Shown here: one piece after another, positions 1-9,039 of the stretch
Position numbering within the stretch: the first letter of the stretch is position 1
Layout of the letters: the number at the start of each line of letters is the position of its first letter
Assembly (NCBI RefSeq): GCF_000298315.2
Contig: NZ_AEYE02000023.1
Coordinates: 1 to 64,000, forward strand
Reading direction: 5' to 3'
Length of the DNA stretch: 64,000 bases
Source: Rhizobium grahamii CCGE 502
Lineage (GTDB): Bacteria; Pseudomonadota; Alphaproteobacteria; Rhizobiales; Rhizobiaceae
The notes under the pieces: model-generated
What the model was told of the DNA's origin: nothing
Database searches by the model: none
The model's input: only the letters and a program-made list of their open reading frames with translations
Program-made: the position numbers and the translations under genes

Positions 1-1375
1 CGGGAATGCCGGTTGCGAACTCTCTTCCGCACCAAAAGGGTACGGCAGCGTCATTTCTTGCGTGCAGAACGAGCGTCGGTACCATTACCTGCGAAAGGAT
101 GTCCGAAACATCGATTTCGCCGAATGCTTCATGGAGGCGGCCGGCGTTGCAAGGGGAAACCGAAACGCGCTGCAGTTCATCAAACCAATCCATCTGCACC
201 TGATTTGCCCCTGGAATGAACATCGCTGTAAACAGATGCCGAAAAACAGGATTGTTCTGACCCCATCCTTCCCGGATCAGTGCGGTCATTGCGTCATGGG
301 TGGCCACTTCATGGGTGTCGCCTCGCTTCCGCCAGCCTTTAACAAATCCTCCGTAGAGGATGAGGCCCGTTACCCGTTCGGGATGCCGCAAGGCATAGGC
401 AACAGAGACGGCGCAGCTTTGCGACACCCCGAGAAGTGTAAATCGGTCGAGCTCCGCAGCGTCGACCACCGACTCTAAGTCGGCAATCATCGCCGCAAAC
501 GAGATATCCTCGGCAACCCAGTCCGAAAGACCAGTGCCACGCTCGTCATAGCGGATGAGCATCGTTTTCTCCGAAAGAGCGTCGATCCAATGCCTCCAAA
601 CCGGGCTCTCCCAATCATACTGGAGATGTGACATCCAATGCGCAGCTCGCACGATCGGTGATCCATGCCCGCACACTGCATAGGCGATCGTTGTCTGGTC
701 TGAGGTCTTGCAGAAGCGAATTTCCTGCGACCTCCTGCCGGACGGCAACGGAAGCGGCAGAGGCTCCCGGGGTTCCGACCGCCGCTCGGGCAGATCGACG
801 TCGGCAATTTCTGCAGTCAGCCTGTTCAGCGCCAGGCAATGAGCGTCCGCTCGGTCCGGATTATTCTGGAGGCGTCCGATGAGGGTGCGCAGAATTATTG
901 TATGTATTCGAAGTAACTTGTCTCGTTGGTATTGCCGCCAAGCCTCAAAGCTTGGGCAGTGTGGCAGGCTAAGACCTTCGAGAAATTCACCGCGGAAAGT
1001 CCCTGCGAGAGATTCCAGTGTCTCGGTATCCAGGAGGGCGAGGTCAGTGGGTCGAAGGGAGGCTATGCCGGTGATGTCCAGATCAACCGTCTGGAGGCTA
1101 AGGAAAACGGATTCGTGGTCTCCACACAGGCGCTGATGACCTTCGGTGTTCACAATGGGTCGAAGTTTGTGCAGGCTCCACCTTAGCGAAGCCCGAGGGT
1201 CGTCTGGCACTTCCCAGAACAGCTTGCAAAGATGGTCGCGACGCTGGGGCCTCCCGATAACTGCCAAATAGCCAAGAAGGGCACGCGTCTTCTTCGACTG
1301 AGGCAGAGGCAGGAGCACTCCATCTCGACTGACGCTGAGCTCGCCCAATACCGCAATTGCCAGTTGGCCGATCAT
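1..1375 (-). CDS. BTAD-type regulator fused to alpha/beta hydrolase (partial, C-terminus beyond left edge)
   Basis: The reverse strand reads 458 codons without a stop from an ATG at 1375 and leaves the window at position 1; an in-frame TAA at 1414-1412 and no other start in between fix the N-terminus. The first ~230 residues look like a SARP/BTAD transcription-activator module (SKKTRALLGYLAV, DDPRASLRWSLHKLRP, FEAWRQYQRDKLLR). From about residue 228 an alpha/beta-hydrolase fold follows: IAYAVCGHGSP, HWMSHLQYDWESPVWRHW, RYDERGTGLSDW, the nucleophile elbow LGVSQS near residue 315 and the catalytic-acid region ARNDAAVP near 445. Rhizobia carry several fusions of this type; the hydrolase part may sense a small ligand or be an enzyme. 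The substrate is unknown. The final His lies outside the window. All domain calls rest on motif recognition. Confidence 0.82.
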   Translation of the reverse strand, partial: MIGQLAIAVLGELSVSRDGVLLPLPQSKKTRALLGYLAVIGRPQRRDHLCKLFWEVPDDPRASLRWSLHKLRPIVNTEGHQRLCGDHESVFLSLQTVDLDITGIASLRPTDLALLDTETLESLAGTFRGEFLEGLSLPHCPSFEAWRQYQRDKLLRIHTIILRTLIGRLQNNPDRADAHCLALNRLTAEIADVDLPERRSEPREPLPLPLPSGRRSQEIRFCKTSDQTTIAYAVCGHGSPIVRAAHWMSHLQYDWESPVWRHWIDALSEKTMLIRYDERGTGLSDWVAEDISFAAMIADLESVVDAAELDRFTLLGVSQSCAVSVAYALRHPERVTGLILYGGFVKGWRKRGDTHEVATHDAMTALIREGWGQNNPVFRHLFTAMFIPGANQVQMDWFDELQRVSVSPCNAGRLHEAFGEIDVSDILSQVMVPTLVLHARNDAAVPFWCGREFATGIP

Positions 1376-1689
1376 GATACACCGACTTGACGATGGCGTT
1401 CGTGAGATATCTTAGAACAATGCCACCGGAGTCGAAACCGACTTGACTAAGCGTTTGAGCTGTCGGCGTCCTCTGACGACGCGGGATTGGCGGTCGCATG
1501 GACGTTTTTTACGATGGCTGGCAAGTGTATCTAGCAGCCCCAGCGCAAGGCAGCCGTTGCAACGGGCGAATCCCATAGAGAAAACTCCTCTTCCGTAAGG
1601 AAAGCGAGCGTGATGGAAAGGCCCTGCATGTCGAGCGACGTGGCATAAGTGCCAACGAGCGAGCGCTCAATCCGCAGGCCATGCGCCGT

Positions 1690-2125
1690 CATGATGCGAT
1701 GCGCTGAGTTGTAGGCAAGTTGCGTCGGCGCCACGGAAAAATGCCGTATGCCCGCAGCAAGAAGGTCGGCGGTACACGAGGGGTCTTCGGCCATTTCGCC
1801 GCAGATGCTGATCCGCTTACTGCCGGCAAGCTTTGCTGCCTGGTCAGAAGCCGCAGCACCGCCGGAGCCGCCTTGGCTTGGGAAATCGCGAAGTCGGCAT
1901 CCTCTCGTGGCGAGGCGACAAGATACTGCGCGAGATCGGCCGAACGAAAAGAAGTCCGCACTCTCGAATTTGTCCAGCGTGAGTGCTGCCGCAGGAACCT
2001 CCACCATCAATCCAGATGGGAGGTAAGCTATGCGGCACACCGCGGCGGGCAAGCTCGCTTGATTCTTCGCTATAGATCAGCTTGATGCCGTCGACTTCAG
2101 ACGGGAAAGTCACCATCGGCAGCAT
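1690..2125 (-). pseudogene. PTS enzyme I (PEP-protein phosphotransferase) C-terminal remnant
   Basis: Three reverse-strand frames carry successive pieces of the PEP-binding barrel of enzyme I: MLPMVTFPSEVDGIKLIY (near 2125), then MVEVPAAALTLDKFESADFF, then DLAQYLVASPREDADFAI, then ISICGEMAEDPSCTADLL and HFSVAP. The pieces are in the right order but need at least three frameshifts, and the N-terminal half (His-domain) is missing. The source could be ptsI/ptsP or a multiphosphoryl-transfer protein of the dihydroxyacetone kinase type. Almost certainly non-functional. Confidence 0.78.
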
Positions 2126-2374
2126 GCTCTCGGGTGATCGTCATGTGCATCGGGATCACGGACGGGCACTGGTGTCGAATATGCATAAGTGCCTTTGCGT
2201 CTCGATGAATATAACCTTCGACAAAAGGTTGTTGGCACCGCTCACCTGGATTGGGCCGGGCGGCAGAGTTTCGCCAAGCGGCCCGCATGTGCACCTTTAT
2301 ATAGGGGGGCTTAGAGCTGCAGAAGGCGAAATTGCAGTTCAGTGGCGTGGCGGCGAGGGACAATTCTTTGCCCC

Positions 2375-2510
2375 GGACTATGCCGGCTGGCCTTGCCGGC
2401 TTCAGCGAAGCTCGCCATTAGGGAGTTTGCCGTTCGACAGGCTCGAGGCCCAGATGTTGCAGCAGATCCTGCTTCAGCGTGATCTGCCCTTTCAATGTTT
2501 TCTCTGCTCA
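2375..2510 (-). pseudogene. AbrB/MazE-type antitoxin remnant
   Basis: The reverse strand contains KGQITLKQDLLQHLGLEP, which matches the swapped-hairpin DNA-binding core of AbrB/SpoVT antitoxins (consensus KGQVTLRKDLLxHLGVxPG). A stop follows after VERQTP, but a neighbouring frame continues with LPNGELR and then LKPARPAG, as expected for the rest of that family. At least two frameshifts are needed and no start codon is evident, so this is a dead fragment of a toxin-antitoxin locus; I see no partner toxin beside it. Confidence 0.6.
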
Positions 2511-2689
2511 ATCGCTTTTTGGCGATGGTCCTGCGTCGTAATGAGCCACATCGCCCCGCAATGCTTATCGAAGGTTAGACACCGGGCTTAATCAGGCACG
2601 CGACGTCACCTGCATCGCCTGTAACCTCTTATCTCAGGGAGGGTGGCGGCGTGAAGCCGCTATTCACGTCTGCCTATGCCGTATAAACA

Positions 2690-2715
2690 GGACCCCACCA
2701 AAACGGGTGGGGTCC
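2690..2715 (-). terminator. hairpin downstream of the HU gene
   Basis: Perfect 10-bp inverted repeat GGACCCCACC ... GGTGGGGTCC with a 6-nt loop, 8 bp beyond the HU stop codon. On the gene's strand it is followed by only a short T-rich stretch (CTGTTTATAC), so termination is plausible but the U-tract is weak. Confidence 0.6.
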
Positions 2716-2722
2716 GTCTCAT

Positions 2723-3001
2723 TTACTTATTCAGCGCATCCTTCAGCGCCTTGGCCGGCTGGAAGGTCAGCTTCTTGGCCGCTGCGACCTTGATGGTCGC
2801 ACCCGTGGCTGGATTGCGGGCCTCGCGCTCAGGCGTTGCCTTCACCTTGAATTTTCCAAAGCCGGGCAGGGACGTTTCGTTGCCGGCGACAGCAGCGCTA
2901 GCGATCGATGCGATCACGGCTTCAACAATTGCCTTGCCCTGGACCTTCGTCAGACCATGCTCAGCAGCGACCTTGTCAGCGATTTCATTGGTAGTCGTCA
3001 T
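2723..3001 (-). CDS. HU family DNA-binding protein
   Basis: A 92-residue histone-like protein that would bend and compact DNA. The frame can be extended to 3040, but the ATG at 3001 is preferred: it is preceded by GGGGAA seven bases upstream and gives the normal HU N-terminus MTTTNEIADKVAAEHGL. The family signature is clear (dimer core, then GFGKFKVKATPEREARNP forming the beta-arm with the conserved RNP turn, and the C-terminal helix PAKALKDALN). The length fits HU (about 90 aa). It stands alone, with a hairpin terminator right behind it. Rhizobia carry chromosomal HU, so this is probably an accessory paralogue. Confidence 0.93.
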   Translation of the reverse strand: MTTTNEIADKVAAEHGLTKVQGKAIVEAVIASIASAAVAGNETSLPGFGKFKVKATPEREARNPATGATIKVAAAKKLTFQPAKALKDALNK

Positions 3002-3456
3002 ATCTGTTTCCCCATTCGTACGTTCGAGCATCCCTGCCATCAGCTGCTCGCGCTGTCATTGACGCGCTGCAGCAAAAGCAAAGGTAAGTGCCTGATTTCC
3101 ACAGCTTCTGATTAAAATTCGCCACCTGAAACCGCCACTCCTGCTCCCTGTCTCCAGGACAAGGTCTGTATTGATAGGTCTTTGAGTTGGAGATCGAGCC
3201 TTGAGATTGTTCGTCGCCACAGGCGCCATTCGCCTTGGAGGAATAACTCGGGACGTCAACGCGGCTAGTGTTCGGATCCCTCAAGGATGTTTGGAAAGCA
3301 CCTCAGCTATCCCCAGCTGGTTGGAAAATCTCGTCCCGACATGACTCGCATTAGTTCTTGTGTCGTTTGCCAGATGTCGCAAAGGCATGTTGGAATCCGC
3401 CTCAATGGACTACAAGCGATTAGACGAGTTCAAAATCGGAAATTGAAAGTATATCC
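3002..3456. other. gene-poor spacer between HU and serA
   Basis: Only short overlapping open frames without recognisable similarity. The region must hold the divergent promoters of the HU gene and serA, but I see no convincing -35/-10 pair. Confidence 0.4.
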
Positions 3457-4695
3457 ATGGTTCCTCAACTTTCTCTCCCACGCGACCGAATTTCCGTGCT
3501 TCTGCTTGAAGGCATCAATCAGAGCGCCGTGGATTATTTTTTGTCGTCCGGCTACACCAATCTCGTTTCTCTGCCCAAAGCGCTCGATGATAAGGACCTA
3601 AAAAGCCATATCGCCGACGCGCATATGATCGGTATTCGGTCTCGAACGCAGCTGACAGAAGAGATCTTCGAATCTGCCAAAAAGCTCATTGCCGTCGGCT
3701 GTTTCTCTGTCGGCACGAACCAGGTCGATCTCGACGCCGCCCGGCGTCGCGGGATTCCGGTCTTCAACGCTCCCTATTCGAATACGCGCTCGGTGGCAGA
3801 ACTGGTGATCGGCGAGATCATCATGCTGACAAGGCAGATTTTCCCTCGGTCGGCTTCTGCCCATCAAGGTGGATGGGAAAAATCCGCCACAGGCAGTCGG
3901 GAAGTACGCGGGAAGACGCTTGGAATCGTCGGCTATGGCAATATCGGCTCACAGCTGAGTTCGCTTGCGGAAAGCATGGGCATGGTTGTGCGCTATTTCG
4001 ATCTATCGGACAGGCTACGCCGGGGGAATTCCGAGTCTATGGCTTCGCTCGTCGAACTTCTCGAGATTTCGGATTATGTGACCATGCACGTTCCGGAAAC
4101 GAGTTCGACGTATAACATGATCACCGAAAAAGAACTGCGGCGCATGAAAAAGGGCGCCATATTCATCAACAATTCCCGAGGCACGGTGGTGGATCTCGAC
4201 GCGCTCGCGAAGGTTCTGAAAGAAGGCCATCTTGCTGGTGCTGCCGTTGACGTTTTTCCGAAGGAGCCTGCATCGAACAAGGAGCGTTTCCAAACGCCCT
4301 TGCAAGGCTTGAACAACGTCATTCTGACACCGCATATCGGTGGCTCGACGGAAGAAGCCCAGGAGCGCATCGGCGGGGAAGTTTCCAGGAAGCTGGTTGA
4401 ATATTCTGACATAGGCTCAACGATGGGGGCCGTTAACTTCCCTCAGGTTCAACTGCCTGAACGTCCAAACGGAACCCGTTTCATCCATGTTCATGAAAAT
4501 CGCCCTGGCATACTCATCCAACTGAATGGAATCTTCTCATCGCGCGGATTGAATATCCTTGGAGAATTTCTTCAGACCTATGGTGATACAGGTTATGTGG
4601 TCGTGGAAGCCGAGGGGATTTCACAAAATGCCGACGACATCCTTCAGTCTCTCCGCCAGATTCCGGGAACGATAAGAACCCGCTTAGTCTACTGA
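3457..4695 (+). CDS. serA: D-3-phosphoglycerate dehydrogenase, ACT-domain type
   Basis: Oxidises 3-phosphoglycerate to 3-phosphohydroxypyruvate with NAD+, the first step of serine synthesis. At 412 residues it matches the E. coli-type SerA: split substrate-binding domain (residues ~1-105 and ~295-330), central Rossmann domain with VGYGNIGSQ near residue 155, catalytic Arg in NNSRGTVVDL, Glu in FPKEPASN and His in LTPHIGGSTEEA, and a C-terminal ACT domain (RFIHVHENRPGILIQLN onward) that binds serine for feedback inhibition. Upstream Shine-Dalgarno signal is weak. It is monocistronic. Rhizobia normally have a longer chromosomal SerA, so this shorter type is probably a second, acquired copy. Confidence 0.93.
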   Translation: MVPQLSLPRDRISVLLLEGINQSAVDYFLSSGYTNLVSLPKALDDKDLKSHIADAHMIGIRSRTQLTEEIFESAKKLIAVGCFSVGTNQVDLDAARRRGIPVFNAPYSNTRSVAELVIGEIIMLTRQIFPRSASAHQGGWEKSATGSREVRGKTLGIVGYGNIGSQLSSLAESMGMVVRYFDLSDRLRRGNSESMASLVELLEISDYVTMHVPETSSTYNMITEKELRRMKKGAIFINNSRGTVVDLDALAKVLKEGHLAGAAVDVFPKEPASNKERFQTPLQGLNNVILTPHIGGSTEEAQERIGGEVSRKLVEYSDIGSTMGAVNFPQVQLPERPNGTRFIHVHENRPGILIQLNGIFSSRGLNILGEFLQTYGDTGYVVVEAEGISQNADDILQSLRQIPGTIRTRLVY

Positions 4696-4724
4696 CCCAC
4701 ACAGGGCCCCAAATGAGCTTGGCG

Positions 4725-4739
4725 GGCGCCTTCGGCGCC
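4725..4739 (+). terminator. GC-rich hairpin after serA
   Basis: GGCGCC TTC GGCGCC forms a compact 6-bp stem with a 3-nt loop 30 bp after the serA stop. No T-run follows, so intrinsic termination is uncertain. Confidence 0.4.
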
Positions 4740-4832
4740 GGCCAGATGCGTCGGAGTGGCAGCGACCAGGTCTGCAGGCAGGCGCGTTTGGACGTGCGGC
4801 TCTACCACCCTCTACGCAGGCTCACCCCGCAG

Positions 4833-5180
4833 TCACTTGCATGGGAATGCCTCTATCAACGCCATCGTCATGACGACGCCGACCATGGCCGGATCGAGAC
4901 CGCCGTGCGCCGGATGCCGTTCAATGTCAGTCTCGATCATACGAAGATACTGATCGCCGGTGATCGCAATGTTCGGCTGGCAATAGAGCGTCCGCTCCCG
5001 CTGCTCGAAGCCGATTGTCATGTTCGCCCCCTCGACGCCGCGACCGACACCAGTAAGAAGCGCCACAAACTCCTTGTTGCCATCCCTGGCCCAGCCAACG
5101 ACATCTTTCACGGTAGCCCCGTGGGCACCGCTGGAAAAACACCACAACGCTGTCGCCAGAAGCACAGCCTTATGCATCAA
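4833..5180 (-). CDS. secreted Rap1a/Tai-family protein
   Basis: A 115-residue protein with a clear signal peptide (hydrophobic AVLLATALWCFSSGAHGA, cleavage probably after AHG-A). The mature part has the spacing typical of the Rap1a/Tai family: LYCQP in the middle, YLRMIETDIERHPAHG, then a helix and the terminal FPC, with the two cysteines likely forming a disulfide. Founding members neutralise periplasmic type VI amidase effectors in Serratia; in rhizobia such proteins are common without adjacent type VI genes, and none is seen here. The immunity role is therefore only an analogy. No partner effector lies nearby. Confidence 0.6.
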   Translation of the reverse strand: MMHKAVLLATALWCFSSGAHGATVKDVVGWARDGNKEFVALLTGVGRGVEGANMTIGFEQRERTLYCQPNIAITGDQYLRMIETDIERHPAHGGLDPAMVGVVMTMALIEAFPCK

Positions 5181-5460
5181 ATCATCCCTTGACCCGGGCT
5201 TGAACCTAATAACGATGCTACAGGCATCACGCGCCGGCCGCCACTCCTTTACGAGTTGTGCCTCGTGCCGGGTTAGCCCACTTCAGTGCATGGATGTTCA
5301 AATATTCAAATTGTGCGCTTGCCCACATTTGAACTTCGACGGCTATTCATCGACCGTTTCCTCCCCTTTCATTAGAGATGCTAGATACCCACCTACAGGG
5401 AGGCGGACTGATGCCCGCTGCCGTCGGCAAACGGAGAACACTTACGATTGGAGCCCAGCC

Positions 5461-5679
5461 ATGTTGGTACACCGATGGAAAGAGCCCCTCGTGCTCGGAG
5501 ACAGCCGCATTCGCATTGTTGTAAGCTCTCCAGAGGAAGCCTTAACCTGGCTGATTCACGAACCCGACCAGAGCACGGCCAAATGGAAAAGAGCGTGGAA
5601 CGCTTGCCGAGCAGTCATTGAGGGTAGGATGAAGGCGGAAGACGCCAAGCCCGTCGTTAAGCTGGCGGCGGCACACTGA
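5461..5679 (+). CDS. DUF982 domain protein
   Basis: Small protein of 72 residues starting at an ATG preceded by GGAGCC at a good distance. The frame can be extended further upstream but that part has no protein-like character. The pattern WKEPLVLG, a short beta segment (RIRIVVSSPEEAL) and AWNACRAVIEGRMKAEDA is that of DUF982, a family nearly confined to Rhizobiales and present in many copies per genome. Function unknown. It stands alone. Confidence 0.72.
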   Translation: MLVHRWKEPLVLGDSRIRIVVSSPEEALTWLIHEPDQSTAKWKRAWNACRAVIEGRMKAEDAKPVVKLAAAH

Positions 5680-6110
5680 ACCATTCAGATAGGCGATCTT
5701 GGTCCTTCATCTGATCCATTGATTTTGAGCTGCAGCGCTTCGGCTGCTCGCGTTGAGCCCGGGCTGGTTCGGGGCCTGTCGTCACTTGCGTGATGAGGGC
5801 CTCTACCTCAGCCATGCAGCCCTCCCTGTCGACATTCAGGGGGTGCCGGTCCTTTCGGCCGTTCTCGATCGATCCGCCAGTCCCTGAATAGCTGCCTTGG
5901 TCGCTCGCAATAATGCAGGACGATGATGACGTGCAACGGAAGCCCTGGTAACAGTCCTGGCATGGCCGCCGAGGTCGTTCAGCTCAAGAGAAAGCCTGGT
6001 GAGCGAACTCGTCGATGTTAAGGCAACAAATGGGCATTCCAACTCCCACAAAGGTGGAAAGCCCCCCATAACAAAGGCTAACCAGTTCGCAGTTTACTTG
6101 CGTGAAGCGA
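5680..6110. other. spacer between DUF982 gene and the PBP gene
   Basis: Short frames on both strands without recognisable similarity; the longest plus-strand frame starts with GTG at 5999 and overlaps the end of the PBP gene. I see nothing I can name. Confidence 0.4.
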
Positions 6111-8447
6111 TCACTTTTCGCAGAGACGCCGCCCGCCGGAATAGGGCTGGTAGGTGCAGTCCGACGGCCGGAAGGAACGGTAGCTGCGGGAGCAGGCTGT
6201 GATGTTGCAGGACTGTGGCGCGCCCGGGCCGTCGATCGTTGATCCAGCGGACCTCGACTCATTTTGTGCAGGCTCGGTCCTCGCTGCCCGCATGAAGTCC
6301 CGCCAAATCCGCGCTGGCAAAGCGCCGCCTGTAACGCCATTCATCGGCGTTTCATCGTCATTGCCAACCCACACCCCGGCGACGAGCGGTTCCGTGAAGC
6401 CGACGAACCAGGCGTCGCGATTGTTTTGACTGGTGCCGGTCTTGCCGGCCGCAAACCCGCCGGGGTCGGCTTCACGTCCAGTGCCGCGCTCGACCACCAA
6501 CTGCAGGAGGCCGAGGAGATCTGACTGGTAAGGCGAAAGGTCAATATTTGGCCCAACCTGTGGGCTGAGCCGAAACGCTTGTGGATACCCTGCTGCCTGA
6601 AAGTCGATGATCCCCCGGGGCTCGACGGGCGCTTTGCCGAGACGGACCGAGGCATAGGCGCTGGTCAGGTCGAGCAGGTTTACTTCGGATGTCCCGAGCG
6701 CCAAGGACGGAGTGTTCGCAAGTGGAGCATCGATGCCTAGCTCTCGGGCGGCGGCAATTACATTGTCGAGCCCGACCTCGTCGGCAAGTGTCACCGTCGC
6801 GGCATTTAGCGACCGCGCAAAGGCTTCCGCAAGTGTTACCCATCCGCGATAGCCGCCGCCGTAGTTTTCCGGCGCCCAACCGTTGATGTTGATTGGCGCG
6901 TCGAGAATCCGATCGGACAAGGTCAGCCCGGCCTTCAGGGCCGCATAGTAGACGAACAGCTTGAAGGTTGAGCCCGGCTGCCGCATCGCGGTGACGGCGC
7001 GGTTGAACTGGCTTGCCTTGTAGTCGCGCCCGCCGACCATGGCAACGACGGCACCGTCCGGCGTCATCGCAACCAATGCGGCCTGCGACGCTCCGGCAGC
7101 CTTTCCTTCCCGCTCCAAAGCTTGTCGCACGACCCTTTCAGCGAGCTGTTGCAGGTGCGGCACCAGCGTGGTGCGCACCGTTGTCGAACCTGGGGAGGAG
7201 CCGGCGATTTCGCTCGCCTGCGGCGAGATCCAGTCGGCGAACCAACTTCCGGAGCGCGGGGTCGGCGTCGTCGGATGAAGTTTGGCGAAGCTCGCCTTGA
7301 CTTCGTCGGCCTCCGCTCCCGTGATCTTGCTATTGGCTACCATCGTGTCGAGGACGACGGCGCTGCGTTGCCGGGCGCCTTCGAAATTATCGATCGGGTT
7401 CCACTGGCTCGGTGCCCGCAGCAATCCCGCCAGCATCGCTGATTCCTGCAAATTGAGGGCGCTAATATCCTTGTTGAAATAGATCCGCGCGGCGGCAGGC
7501 ATGCCGGTCGCACCGGCACCAAGATATGCGCTGTTGAGATAGCGAGTGAGGATTTCCTCCTTGCCCAGCTTCCACTCCAGCCACAGGGCAATAACGACCT
7601 CCTGTATCTTCCGTTTTATTGTCCTATCGCTGTCGAGGTACTGCAGCTTGATGAGCTGCTGCGTGATCGTGCTGCCGCCCTCTACCACCGAGCCAGCTTC
7701 GAAGTTCCGCAGGAACGCCCTTGCTATCCCTCTGATGTCGATGCCGAAATGATCCATGAACCGCCGATCCTCAATTGAGAGGACGGCGTCGATGAGATGC
7801 GGCGGAAACTGATTGTATTGCGCATACGATCCTTGATAAGGCCCCTGACGCACCAGCGGTGCACCGTCAGCGGTTTCCAGCACTACGACAGGCTTCAGGG
7901 TCCCATCCCGGATCTCACCCCAGGGTACGTCCTTCAATGCCCAAACGAATATACTTCCTATCAGCAGGAGACCGACAAGAAAGACCGAAACGAGAGCGAA
8001 TTTCCACCGGCCAGCGTCAAGGGATGCGTGCCGGCGTTTCTTGAGGGCTGTCGCACTGATACCGGCCGCTGCTTTAACCAAACTAGCCGCCGACCGTGTG
8101 CAGAAATTGCGGACAGTTGTTGTTGTTCCCGCTCGGATTGATCCCCTGAGCTTCGTCCCCAGATAGGAAGAAGCTGTCTTTGCCCTGGTCCGCGCCGAGG
8201 TTGAACTCGCTTTCAAATCCTGGCTCAGCGCACGCATCAGGTAGCGCGCTGCCAGTCTGCTTTGGCCGAAGGATTTGTGGGGCCGTCGCGGTTGATGGGC
8301 AGCGGAGCCTGAACTGGCCCCACCAATTAAGTCCACGGCGGCCGCCGGGGTCTCGATGCGGTCGGGGATCCGCGAATCCGCCGAGTGATCGGCGCCCGTG
8401 CTTGGATCATTGGCATTTTGGTTTGAGGATTCGGGAGGGCTTGGCAT
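6111..8447 (-). CDS. penicillin-binding protein 1A family (bifunctional glycosyltransferase/transpeptidase)
   Basis: Class A PBP of 778 residues that polymerises and cross-links peptidoglycan. A basic cytoplasmic leader of ~150 residues precedes one membrane anchor (FALVSVFLVGLLLIGSIFVW). The GT51 glycosyltransferase domain has the catalytic Glu in SIEDRRFMDHFG and GGSTITQQ. The transpeptidase domain has the SxxK motif QPGSTFK, SLN and KTGTSQNN, all intact. The last ~30 residues (from CNITACSRSYRSF to GGRRLCEK) resemble a BA14K-like cysteine-containing tail, unusual for a PBP. Length is in the family range. It stands alone; its promoter would lie in 8448-8700. Confidence 0.9.
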   Translation of the reverse strand: MPSPPESSNQNANDPSTGADHSADSRIPDRIETPAAAVDLIGGASSGSAAHQPRRPHKSFGQSRLAARYLMRALSQDLKASSTSARTRAKTASSYLGTKLRGSIRAGTTTTVRNFCTRSAASLVKAAAGISATALKKRRHASLDAGRWKFALVSVFLVGLLLIGSIFVWALKDVPWGEIRDGTLKPVVVLETADGAPLVRQGPYQGSYAQYNQFPPHLIDAVLSIEDRRFMDHFGIDIRGIARAFLRNFEAGSVVEGGSTITQQLIKLQYLDSDRTIKRKIQEVVIALWLEWKLGKEEILTRYLNSAYLGAGATGMPAAARIYFNKDISALNLQESAMLAGLLRAPSQWNPIDNFEGARQRSAVVLDTMVANSKITGAEADEVKASFAKLHPTTPTPRSGSWFADWISPQASEIAGSSPGSTTVRTTLVPHLQQLAERVVRQALEREGKAAGASQAALVAMTPDGAVVAMVGGRDYKASQFNRAVTAMRQPGSTFKLFVYYAALKAGLTLSDRILDAPININGWAPENYGGGYRGWVTLAEAFARSLNAATVTLADEVGLDNVIAAARELGIDAPLANTPSLALGTSEVNLLDLTSAYASVRLGKAPVEPRGIIDFQAAGYPQAFRLSPQVGPNIDLSPYQSDLLGLLQLVVERGTGREADPGGFAAGKTGTSQNNRDAWFVGFTEPLVAGVWVGNDDETPMNGVTGGALPARIWRDFMRAARTEPAQNESRSAGSTIDGPGAPQSCNITACSRSYRSFRPSDCTYQPYSGGRRLCEK

Positions 8448-8841
8448 CGGTTACCGCTTATGAACTCTTCCCGAATTTAGCGCGGGCTTGTAACCCGGCA
8501 ATGCCAAATGATCCACCGCGGCTGCGTGCATTCATGCTCGCTTATAACGTGTCGCGGGTTCAAGGGCCGGGCATGAATGTCCCGCGTTACCAGACTCAAG
8601 TGAAAAAGACGAGGAGCCCGGCTCAACTCCGAGGTCTTTCGACGGCTCCCGCCAAACCCGCGACAAGCCCCGCGTTGGATTAGCCGATCCCGTGGCGCGC
8701 TTGCCGGGCAGCGTTTAAAACGGTTTTAAAATAGGCCTTTCAAACCTAATCGATTTTAATTTTTTCTTTAAACTTTTTTTGTTGCAATGCAAAAGAAACA
8801 TGACGTTAATCCCTCCGATACAAATATTGTTGGAGTTACAC
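8448..8841. other. AT-rich intergenic region with a palindrome
   Basis: Holds the upstream region of the PBP gene (- strand) and of a small + strand frame. A perfect palindrome TTTAAAAC-G-GTTTTAAA lies at 8714-8730 within a strongly AT-rich stretch (about 8710-8830) unlike the GC-rich surroundings, and CGCGGG/CCCGCG arms lie near 8555-8585. Possibly an operator or a promoter element; function not shown. Confidence 0.4.
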
Positions 8842-9015
8842 ATGACCTTCAGCTTTCCACTTGATGATAAACGAAATGCCGAAGAACTGCTAAAGCACTT
8901 GGCAACGCACAATCTCAGGCCCCCCGGGAATTGTGTGGTATCGGTAAAAACGCTCGTGGCGCACGTCTCCTCTCTCAACACATACTCGCTCGGCTCGGCT
9001 CGTACGGCATGGTAG
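8842..9015 (+). CDS. small hypothetical protein
   Basis: A 57-residue frame beginning MTFSFPLDDKRNAEELLKHL, with GGAG five bases before the ATG (the open frame begins at 8779 but the internal ATG has the better Shine-Dalgarno). The first 40 residues look protein-like; the tail becomes Ser/Thr-rich and may be run-out. No family recognised. It runs into the biotin synthase remnant, so it may be a truncated gene. Confidence 0.35.
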   Translation: MTFSFPLDDKRNAEELLKHLATHNLRPPGNCVVSVKTLVAHVSSLNTYSLGSARTAW

Positions 9016-9039
9016 GGTCTCGCTCTCTTGGCCTCAGCC

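Noticed and set aside
2082-2591. 169-codon + strand open frame
   Set aside because: It lies antisense to the enzyme I and AbrB remnants, has no ribosome site and resembles no protein family.
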